Shown piece by piece: positions 55,427 to 64,000 of a stretch of 64,000 nucleotides of DNA. The translations under genes were made by a program, and so were the position numbers. Origin of the DNA: Glebionis coronaria. Its lineage: Eukaryota; Streptophyta; Magnoliopsida; Asterales; Asteraceae. The DNA lies in contig CM046879.1 of NCBI GenBank assembly GCA_025667525.1, positions 386,221,039-386,285,038 of the forward strand, read 5' to 3'. Position 1 is the first letter of the stretch. Every line of letters starts with the position of its first letter. Under the pieces are notes generated by a model. The model did not search any database. It was given only the letters and a program-made list of their open reading frames with translations, and was not told the origin of the DNA.

Positions 55427-55828
55427 CTAGTAAGGATCCTCAAGTCTACTGAGATGATCCGCGGCTAGGTTTTCAGCTCCTTTTTTATCGCGAATTTCGA
55501 TTTTAAATTCTTGGAGTAGCAAAACCCAGCGAAGAAGTCTTGGTTTGGAATCTTGCTTTGTCAACAAGTACTTCAACGCGGAATGATCGGTGTAAACGAT
55601 TGTGGTGGAAAGGACAAGATAGGGGCGGAACTTTTCAAAGGCATAGACAACAGCTAAAAGCTCTTTTTCGGTTGTCGTATAATGCAATTGAGCCCCCGTC
55701 ATTGTCTTGCTAGCGTAATGGATTGGTTGGAAGTGTTTGTTAACTCGTTGTCCCAGAACCGCACCAATAGCAAAATCACTAGCATCGCACATCAGCTCAA
55801 AGGGAATCTCCCAATTAGGGGTAACCAA
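55427..55828 (-). pseudogene. pol: Element B RNase H
   Basis: Reads [47 protein letters not shown] and [15 protein letters not shown]. Ends at a TAG (55427). It lost frame with RT by an indel near 55915. Confidence 0.88.
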
Positions 55829-55842
55829 GACGGGTTCCTTAG

Positions 55843-56307
55843 TTAGCTTATCCTTAAGCGAGTTGAAGGCTTCAAGGCACTCTTTGGAAAAGATAAAAGG
55901 AGTATCTTTTTCAAGAGGTGGGTCATCAGGCGAGCGATGTGAGAAAAATCTTTGATGAATCGACGGTAAAAGCCCGCATGACCCAGAAAACTTCTCACAC
56001 CCTTCACGGTTGAAGGTGGAGGCAACTTGGCGATAACATCGACTTTAGCACGGTCTACTTCCAGACCGGCTTTGGAAATCTTGTGTCCCAGCACGATGCC
56101 TTCTTTTACCATAAAATGGCATTTTTCCCAATTCAGAACAAGGCGAGTGTCTTCGCACCGCTTAAGCATACGTTCCAAATTGGCAAGGCAAGAAGAGAAG
56201 GAATCCCCAAAGACCGAGAAATCGTCCATGAAGACTTCCATGGTTTGTTCAACCATGTCATGGAAGATAGCTAACATGTACCTTTGGAAAGTCCCGGGGG
56301 CATTACA
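55843..56307 (-). pseudogene. pol: Element B RT palm
   Basis: Reads [21 protein letters not shown] with the FMDD box, and [21 protein letters not shown]. Preceded by a TAA (56308) in PFG-stop-CNAPG, where the family has Leu. The frame is lost after THLL. Confidence 0.87.
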
Positions 56308-56538
56308 TTAGCCAAAAGGTATTCTTTTGTAAGCAAATGTGCCATAGGGACAAGTGAATGTTGTCTTCTCTTGATCTTGGGGATCGATGGGTATTTGGAA
56401 GTAACTCGAGAAACCATCAAGAAAGCAGTAATATTCATTACCCTCTAAACGTTCAAGCATTTGGTCCATAAAAGGTAGAGGGAAATGATCCTTTCTCGTG
56501 GCATCATTGAGTTGCGGTAGTCTATACAAACTCTCCAC
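56308..56538 (-). pseudogene. pol: Element B RT middle part
   Basis: Reads LNDATRKDHFPLPFMDQMLERLEGNEYYCFLDGFSSYFQIPIDPQ. Shifted against the upstream RT part by an indel near 56525 (in IDYRKLN). Confidence 0.85.
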
Positions 56539-56726
56539 CCAGTGACGAGACGAGTGGAAATCAACTCGTTGTGTTCATTGGGAACAACGGTTATTCCGCC
56601 TTTCTTAGGCACACAATGGATTGGACTAACCCATGGTGAATCCGAAATAGGGTAAATCATACCCGCATCAAGAAGTTTGATAACCTCTGTTTTGATGACT
56701 TCATGTATTTTTGGATTCACCCTTCG
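56445..56726 (-). pseudogene. pol: Element B RT fingers
   Basis: Reads RRVNPKIHEVIKTEVIKLLDAG, SDSPWVSPIHCVPKKGG and TGWRVCIDYR, then goes out of frame. Preceded by a TAA (56727) replacing Gln in QSQRRVNP. Confidence 0.86.
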
Positions 56727-57671
56727 TTAGCTTTGAATTGTGGGCTTAAAGTCGTCCTCCATGAGAATTTTGTGTGTGCAGAAGTGAGGATCAATTCCAC
56801 GAATATCAGAGATTTTCCAAGCAATAGCCTTCTGATGATCTTTCAACATGGTGATAAGTCGGGCTTTTTCTTCTTCCTTTAGGTCCTTAGCAATGATGAC
56901 TGGCGACTTCTTCTCGTCTTCAAGGAATACATACTCGAGATGGGGCGGCAACTCCTTAAGTTCTAAATCCGGAGGATTTTCGACGGGAGGCGTATTCAAA
57001 GTCGGAGTATCGATAGCAATAACCGTGGGAGATGGAGGAGAGGGATTGTCTTCGTTGAGAAGGTTGTCAAAGAAATGCATGTCTTCATCCCCATCGGTGG
57101 GAGAATCATCAGTAGCTAAATTCACATCTCCCATGGTGTCTTCAAGATTGTTCCAAAACAAATCACTTTCTCCAAATAGAGACAGTGATGAATCAATAGA
57201 GAAAACGGTTTCAACATTGGGAAGAGAGGTAGGAATACTTTTACAAGCATCTTTGAAGTGTTCTTCACAAGCCTCATCCAGAACGTCAATACAATTAACA
57301 CTCTTGTATGAATAAGGTTGTTTAGACAACTTTCCCATGTTGAAGACGATGTTATCGTCACCCACTCTCATGATAAGCTCACCGGCTTCAACATCGATGA
57401 GAGTGCGACCGGTCCTCAGGAATGGACGACCCACGATCAAGGGAACACGAGGGTCCATCTCGTAGTCGACGACGACGAAATTGGCAGGAAAAGTGAATTT
57501 GTCGACTCCTATAAAGACGTCTTCGGCTATCCTCACTGGATAAGCAACCGTACGGTTAGCTAATTCCAGAGTCATTTTGGTGGGGCCTAGCTCGGGGAGA
57601 GATAATTGCTTCCAAATGCTTAGAGGCATTAGATTAATACTGGCACCTAGATCGGCTAAGGCCATGCAATT
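56727..57671 (-). pseudogene. pol: Element B protease and protease-RT linker
   Basis: Reads ALADLGASINLMPLSIW (active site DLG), NRTVAYPVRIAEDVFIGVDKF, DPRVPLIVGRPFLRTG, then a long acidic linker and PVIIAKDL. It runs 312 codons from the first Met and is in frame with gag across a TAG at 57672. Confidence 0.87.
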
Positions 57672-59249
57672 CTATACTCCCGGGAAATTGCAAGGGATTA
57701 AGAAACGACCTGGATCACCAAGCTTGGTTGGTAATTTCCTTAAGAGCACTGCAGAGCAATTCTCATTAAGTTGGGTATTGGCGATATCAAGAAGCTTTTC
57801 CTTGTCACTCAGAAGATCTTTAAACATTTTTGCGTACTTAGGCATGTGAGCGAGAGCCTCAGCGAAGGAGATATTGAAATTCAGTTGTTTAAACATTTTA
57901 AGAAAGTTTGAAACCTGAATATCGTCCTTGCTTTTGAGCTTCTCTTTCCTCAACCTAGATGGATAAGGTATATTGGAAGAAGAGGAAGGCTTTGGGAGAA
58001 TAGGATCACTCACATCCTTGGGTGGAGGAGGGGTAGAAGGAAGAGGTGGAGAAATTGGGGAAGTAGAAGGATGAGGAATAGGAACAGGTGACTCGTTCTC
58101 CTTAGTCACAACCACCGATGGAGGTATAGGAAGATCGGGTTCCTTGGTACCTTTGCCACTGCGAGTGATGATTGCTTTCATCTCCCCTCTTGGATTCGCA
58201 ACGATGTTACTCGGAAGAGTACCCGAAGAAGAGGGTTGATTACCGTGGAAGAAACTAGCCATCATGTTTCTTAAGTTATTCGTTTGACTATCCATAGTGT
58301 TTTTCATATCAGCTCTCAGATCATTCCCTTGTTTCATCAGGTCTGCTTTCAAGTTGCGCACTTCCTGTTGGAGATTATCCACGATCACATTGTTAGTCCT
58401 CATGTAGGTTCCAATGTCTTGATGTGATGCGGGGGCTTGGTTGGAAGGAGCAGTGTATGCGGGTGGTTGATAAGCAGGTTGCTGGTAAACTTGGTTGTTT
58501 CGTTGAGGTGGTTGTTGCTGTTTGTGAGGTGGTATGTATGGTCCACGAGATTGTTGTTGTTGTTGAGGAGGTCGGTTGAGGTTTTGTTGTTGGTTTTGGT
58601 TGTTAGGAGTAAAACTAGGTGGTGAGAGAAAGTTGTTGGAGCGGTAGCTAAGCAAGTTACGGTCACCTTGAGGTCTAGCTTGATAAGCGGGTTGAGGATA
58701 GGTGCCATAAGCTGCATTCACATTCTCTGAAGGGTAGTCTTGGGTGGCAGTACAAGTGGTGTAAGAGTGAGGACCCCCGCATATCTCGCATGGTTGGGTG
58801 ATAGCATTGACTTGAGCGTTTTTAGCGTTGCTGCTGTTGTTGTTGTTAACGGTGTGGGTGACAAGCGATTCAAGAAGTGTAGTGATTTTGTCCAGTCGCT
58901 TGTCGCTGTCACTAGTGCTAGCACTAGCGACATTGGTCCTAACACTCTTGGTTTGCACACGAGACTTATTCTCAATGATATCCCAAGCAGCATTGGAAGT
59001 CTTAGCCAAAAGATTACCCCCCGAGGCACTGTTTAGTGAGTCTTGGTCACTCATGCTTAAACCATTGTAAAAAGTATTAATTTGATGTACTTTGGTAAAA
59101 CCATGTTGTGGGCATTTTCTTAAAAGATCTTTAAAACGATCCCAAGATTCACTGAACGACTCATCGTACTTTTGTTCAAAATTTATGATTTCATTCCGCA
59201 AAGCGGTAGCACGAGAGGGTGAGAAAAAGTAATTGATAAACTTTGTTTC
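57672..59249 (-). pseudogene. gag: Element B gag, main part
   Basis: Reads RNEIINFEQKYDESFSESW, FYNGLSMSDQDSLNSASGG, the knuckle CEICGGPHSYTTC, a Gln/Pro/Asn-rich part, a coiled region and ANPRGEMKAIITRSGK. Ends at a TAG in NFPGV-stop-NCMALADLG, at the gag-protease join. Preceded by another TAG (59250). Confidence 0.86.
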
Positions 59250-59738
59250 CTAATCCGTCCACGAGAGAATACTCTGTGGCGGTTCTTTAGCAAGCCAATG
59301 CCGGGCTTGTCCCTCTAAAGAAAAGGGAAAAAGTTGTAATCGGATTACCTATTGTGGAACACCATTGAATTTGACCGTGTTGGTGAGTTGCAAGAATCTC
59401 TTGATATGGTCATGTGGGTCATCAATGGTACGCCCCAAGAATGGTTGAGCAGAGACCATCTGGATAAAGCCTGATTTGAGCTCGAAATTGTTGGCTGCAA
59501 TTGCTGGTATAACAATTGGGTCAGTGTTGCCATCTACATGAGCTTGCAGCAATTCAATCATCGGGCGATTATCCGGAAGAGGCTCATTGTTGTTGTTATT
59601 ATTCATGTTGTTGAAAGGTGGGTTGTTGTTGTTATTATTATTGTTTGGAGGTGGTATGTTGTTGTTGTTTTGTACACCGGCCATGTCTAAGTTATCGAGA
59701 GGCTCGGGCTCTTGATAAGACGTGGATCGAGTGCGCAT
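59250..59738 (-). pseudogene. gag: Element B gag, N-terminal part
   Basis: Starts MRTRSTSYQEPEPLDN, followed by an Asn-rich stretch made of AAC/AAT repeats, then RPMIELLQAHVDG, IVIPAIAANNFELKSGF and DDPHDHIKRF. A TAG at 59349 and another at 59250 interrupt the same frame. Confidence 0.85.
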
Positions 59739-59930
59739 ACACCTGCAAAAGAACTAACAAGAGAAAAACAAAGCAAAATATTTTTGGTTTTTTGTTTTTT
59801 ACTTTTTAGGATTTTTGAAAATTTTATATTTTTTGTGTTTTTTGAAAATTTTTATGAAAAGGTAACGTTCACGGGGAACGGATCCCAAAATCCAAGTTCT
59901 CACAAAAAAACTTTTGATCTTAACGAGAAG
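59739..59930 (-). other. 5' leader of element B
   Basis: Short A/T-rich stretch between the primer site and gag with no supported ORF. Confidence 0.6.
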
Positions 59931-59947
59931 AGCCGGCAGCGGCGCCA
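59931..59947 (-). other. Primer-binding site for tRNA-Asp (element B)
   Basis: TGGCGCCGCTGCCGGCT on the minus strand, two bases from the LTR; as in A. Confidence 0.85.
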
Positions 59948-59949
59948 TT

Positions 59950-61629
59950 TGATACAAGTGTTTTTCTATGGGTTCAATTATCGTCTCTCGATATCCTCTC
60001 GAATTGATCTCGGCTCTAAGTGGAATAATTTGTTCTTGGTTAGTAAAAAGTGGTTGGTTTATTTATCTATTTTAAACTAATGACAAGAAATTAAGTGTCG
60101 AAGAGTAAAATTAAAGATTTAAAAGATTAAAGTAAAGAAACGAGTTTAAAAACAAATGTTTGAAAACTTTAAACTTATACTAGGAAGATAAATGGACATT
60201 CAATAAAAACTAACTCTTGGAAAACTTTGTAAAAAAAATGAACTTGGTTGAAAAGTACTAAAAGAAAGTAAGAACGGAACAAAGCAAAACAAGTGAATCG
60301 GAATAACCCAAAAAGAGGTGTAATCGGAATGTATTCCGATCTAATGATTGGAATATGGGAAGAGACTAGTGATCGGAATATGAGGAAAACTCCCAATCGG
60401 AATGCTCAAAAATGAATCAATCGGAATGTTGGGGAAAGGCATCAATCGGAATATCAGAAAAAGTCCAAATCGGAATGATGGGGAAAATAGGCACTGATCG
60501 GAATGTTAAAATACTTACCGTCGGAATAAACTAAACCCTTTTCCGATCATACGATCGAAAAGAGGGGATGTGCTTGGTCGGAATACTCGGTCGGAAAAGG
60601 GCTTTGCCCTTTCCGAAAGTTGTGCTAATCCGAAACTTTAAGCTAGGGAAATAAGCTTATGGAATAAGCTAACTCCCAAAACTAACTCGAATCCAATAAA
60701 AATCTGATCAAATAAGCACTAAAAATAACTTATCTAAACTTAAAATAAACAACTTTCAAATCAAATCAATAAAAAGATGAACTTTTCATAAAAACTTTAA
60801 AAAGTAAATAAGCTAAATCAACAAATAAGCCATTAAGAACAAGGATCTCAAAGCTTATTCATGTATAAACTTAAGGAAACATAAAAAGAAATCAACTTTT
60901 TAAGCACAAATCATTGATGAACAACACGGATCATACGAGATTTGTACCAAAATCAATCAAAATAAAAGAAAGGAAGGATGAGATTAAAGATTAAAAGATA
61001 AAAACTTGAACTTGATTAATGGAAGATAATACAAAAGTTTTGATCTAGAAAGAGAAAAAGATGAAATCTAGTAAGAGAAAGTTTAGAACTTTCTCTCTCT
61101 AAACTAGAGAAATCCAAAAACTAAAAACTAACTAAGTGTGTGAAATTTGTGAAGTAAGGGCCTTTATATAGGCGTGTGTATGGGCTTGCAAATGGGCTTG
61201 GTTTTGGGCTTCTTTTCTTCTTCCTTCTTTAGTCTTCTCGTCTCTTTTAATTAAACGTTTCTGACTTTGGATTTTTAGAAGTGTCGGTGAATAATTCCAA
61301 CTCGTCTTATAATCTTTTATTTAATAGACCCGAGTTCTTCGACATATATGAATCTTCCATCTTTGGCTCTATTCTTCGATACATCTTCAAATAGGCACAA
61401 GGACTTCAAATCTTTTGCATCTCTTGGACAATAGACTTCATCTTGAGTCTTTTTCCTTGATAAAACCCGTGCAATCCCATGTTTTCTTCAATATTCATCC
61501 GGTCGACTCTGAAAACACAATAAACACAAAAACCACGCATAATTCCAAACAAATGATATTAAATACGTGTTTTGGTCTTGTTTTAGCCAGAATTAAGTGG
61601 TAAAAGGATGGGTGTTTTCACACCTATCA
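59950..61629 (-). repeat. 5' LTR of element B
   Basis: 1,680 bp, TGATACAAGTG to CACACCTATCA, uninterrupted; this gives the full length of the family LTR. The TATA box is at 61163-61170. The ATTCCGATC-type repeats are at about 60300-60620. Confidence 0.95.
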
Positions 61630-63813
61630 ACAAACAAACTTAAATCAATCACTGAATCAAAGTATGGAACAAGATCAAAGCAGATTAAACTTTCTGATAT
61701 GAACTTCAAGAACAATAGCACACTTTGCTGATATAAATGACCAAAGATCCAATTTCAACACTCAAATCCTACTTCCCTAATGTAACTAACTAGGTTTAAT
61801 CACTTGTTAACCCTAGTCTATGATTAGAACTATGTGTCCCTTAACCCTCAGCCAATTTCAACAAGTATACAAGATTTAAGAGCCTATTGTTGATTCTAGG
61901 TGTTTATATGCACAAAGCTTGCAGATAAATGTCACTTAGCACCTATGAGACAGGTTCCAACACAAAGCAACACAAAGCACCGACTCAAAACATCACAAAT
62001 CCAAAACAGGTTGTTATACCAAACACACCTTTATCCACAACTTTTCAAAGCAACTTGTGATTTCAACTAACAACCTACTGATTTTATGATTCAAAAACAC
62101 TTCCTAGATGACTACTAACAGATTCAAACACAAAAATCACAACCTTAAACACAAGAACACAAAATCGCAGTCCAAAATCAAAAACAGGCAATAACATGAA
62201 ATTTTTAGGGGAAACTTAAACAAGGGATTATACCTGTTCTCCACAACATCCTAGGAGGACCAGCTATGCTCCTTGGACCTTGTTCAACAACTAGAACAAG
62301 ACCAAGGTTCTTCAAAAAGAAGATCAAAACCTGTTGATGTTCAAAGTAGAACAAGGTTTTGATTATGATGATTCTTCAACACAAATGAGCAAACAACTCA
62401 ACCAAGAGCTTAAATCTCTTCTCAGGCTTGGTGTCAACAAGGTTGAAGGAGCTTAAGGCTTTTGGCTAAGGGTTAGTTCAATATAATAAGCAAAACAGAA
62501 ACTAGGATTTCAAGGTTTTTGAACCTTTAAAAACCTATCAAACATAGACGTGCCTTAACCACAAGATTAAGGAAGGTCTAAAAGATCAAATGGAACTCAG
62601 ATTTCAGCTATTCTAACACCAACTTTTAATAAACACAAAAGAGATTTCACAATTTTCAGAAATTCAAATTTTATTTAAATAAAAAGGAATTACAAAGATA
62701 ATAGCCAAAATCTGGAACAAAGGGACTCTCACAAGTCGAGGTCTTCTTTTATAGGCAAATGCATACAAAACACTATTCATAAACACTAGATGTGAATTCT
62801 CAAAAGTGCCCTTGAGTGCTTCTAGACGAATCCTTGATATGAGTTGTCCAATTGGATCCTGAGTGTTCATTTATGCTTTGGGGCCAAGGAATGAATGTAA
62901 ATCGTTGATCTTGACATGTGGCATTCCTTAGTGAGGAAGTTGGCATGTGATTGGGTAGACGGGGTTGGGTGTGGGGTCCTTGGTGAGTGGAGAAGAGGGA
63001 TTTTATTGTTGGGATAGGTTTAGAGTGAGGTGAATCAAACGTGTGCCAGGGTAATTGGATTTAACCCTTTGTTTTAAGTGATGGTAATTCTACGTGGATG
63101 AACGGTGAATAGTAACTAGTTTGATCCGTTTTCTTAGGGAAAGATTTGTTTGGCCCGTGTTTGTGTGTTTAAACATTCAAAGTTGGCAGTAGCAACCCTT
63201 GGTCTTTGGCAAAATATTCATATGAAGTATTTCAGCCCACAAAACCCATTTCCTTCCTTAATAAAGTTTGCACTTTCACACTTTTGCCCCAAAACTTTGG
63301 CAAAAGGTTTTCAAGGGCTATTTTTGCCATTTATCCATAATTCAAGGGCTGATCTTGGACACTCTTGATCTTCAAAGGTCTTCAATAGATGTTTTCCTTC
63401 TTGAGGGACCATAATTGACAATGTTGAATAGTTGAGGGACTAATCTTGCCATTTCTTCAAAGTTGAAGGACCTTTTTGCAATTTTGACAATCTTAAGGGA
63501 CCAAACTTGTAATTTTGAATTCACAAGGGTTTTAAGTGTCATTTCTTCATTGTTTGAGGATCAATATTGTATTTCTTCAAGTCTTCAAGGTTTAATCTTG
63601 GATAATTCATGAACTAGGGCCCGGTTCCTTGTACGGCTTCGTTTCTCGTGTCCGTTTTTCCTTGTTTCTTGTGATCTTTTGTCTTTTTCAGGATATCCAT
63701 ACCTAAAATACACAAGTAAACAAACACAAGCATATATATGGTATTTCATGACATTTTTATGCATTTAAAGCCCGAAAAGAACGATGAGATCATGTATAAA
63801 TGCCATCTCATCA
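61630..63813 (-). repeat. 5' LTR of element A, outer piece
   Basis: Begins with the ACAAA duplicated by B and aligns with 15613-17791. It closes CATCTCATCA, followed by ACTTC. The TATA box is at 62747-62753. Confidence 0.9.
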
Positions 63814-64000
63814 ACTTCCGTTCTTCTTGCACTTTTGATCTTTTGACTTCGTCTTTTGTCTTTTTCTTCGATAAAAGCCCGTGTTTTCTTCCTTATTCAT
63901 ATTTTTGTCCTAAAACACAATAAAAACACAAACCACACATAATTCCGCCTTTTGCGACATTAAATACACGTTTTGGTCTTGTTATTATTATAATTAAGCG
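63814..64000 (-). repeat. Outer Athila-like LTR (element E), piece 3
   Basis: Continues piece 2 without loss once A and one ACTTC copy are removed. It aligns with the B LTR near 51930-52100 (CTTCGTCTTNNGTCTTTTTC, GATAAAANCCCGTG, ACGTTTTGGTCTTG). The window ends inside it. Confidence 0.8.

Larger units (their letters stand above)
39320..61629 (-). mobile_element. Element B: Athila-type Ty3/gypsy element, inserted in the 5' LTR of A
   Basis: The LTRs (39320-39936 plus 51065-52132, and 59950-61629) are flanked by exact ACAAA duplications (39315-39319 and 61630-61634). Coding order on the minus strand is gag, protease, RT, RNase H, integrase. The LTR copies differ at about 20 of 1,680 positions by eye. 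Gag-pol has stops and shifts, but integrase is full length. There is no envelope-like ORF. Element C sits in its 3' LTR. Confidence 0.93.
14010..63813 (-). mobile_element. Element A: Athila-type Ty3/gypsy element, split by D and B
   Basis: The two LTRs (14010-17791, and 37561-39319 plus 61630-63813) are bounded by exact duplications ACTTC (14005-14009 and 63814-63818). Coding order on the minus strand is gag, protease, RT, RNase H, integrase (36820 down to 31749). The primer site matches tRNA-Asp, as in Athila. Without its two nested guests the element would be about 15 kb. Gag and pol carry many frameshifts and the integrase lost its end, so it is defective. D sits in its 3' internal region and B in its 5' LTR. 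Confidence 0.9.

Noticed and set aside
1..64000. Host protein-coding genes, tRNA or rRNA genes, satellite arrays
   Set aside because: All stretches are accounted for by seven retroelements; the tRNA-like words are primer-binding sites, and no long uniform tandem satellite was seen.

Overview
This is plant nuclear DNA made almost entirely of LTR retrotransposons nested inside one another. I see no ordinary host gene, rRNA, tRNA gene or bacterial-style feature. The pol proteins are plant Ty1/copia and Ty3/gypsy (Athila type). The primer sites match plant initiator-Met tRNA (copia) and tRNA-Asp (Athila). The gag proteins and the extra third ORF of the copia elements resemble, from memory, proteins common in daisy-family (Asteraceae) genomes, so an Asteraceae host is likely but unproven.

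Layout. The backbone, element E, is one LTR of an Athila-like element on the minus strand. It survives in three pieces (6241-6426, 13746-14009, 63814-64000). Three elements interrupt it. G (1-6240, plus) is a copia element cut by the window edge. F (6427-13745, plus) is a copia-type element with 281-bp LTRs, TSD TAACA and only one ORF. A (14010-63813, minus) is an Athila element with LTRs of about 3.8-3.9 kb and TSD ACTTC. A is itself split twice. D (19437-31490, plus) is a copia element with 465/461-bp LTRs that landed in the 3' internal region of A. B (39320-61629, minus) is a second Athila element with 1,680-bp LTRs and TSD ACAAA, inside the 5' LTR of A. The 3' LTR of B carries C (39937-51064, minus), a copia element of the same family as D, with 465-bp LTRs and TSD GAGGG. 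The nesting E > A > B > C is four levels deep. Five insertions have both ends in the window: four have exact 5-bp duplications and D has an imperfect one.

Coding content. G, A, B and D carry broken gag-pol genes. C has an intact gag, an intact protease-integrase block and a twice-frameshifted RT. F has one intact 726-codon gag-like ORF and no pol, and its LTRs differ by one base by eye, so it looks like a young non-autonomous element. C and D also carry a third ORF between RNase H and the 3' LTR, where envelope-like genes sit in some plant elements.

Most unusual signal. The long 3' noncoding regions of G and F are tandem arrays of four-hairpin cassettes. Loop sequences are kept while both arms of the stems change together, with G-U wobbles on the sense strand. 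C and D have their own, unrelated-looking tandem hairpin cassettes in the same position. This suggests selected RNA structure in the 3' part of the genomic RNA of several copia families. All alignments and base-pairings here were made by eye.
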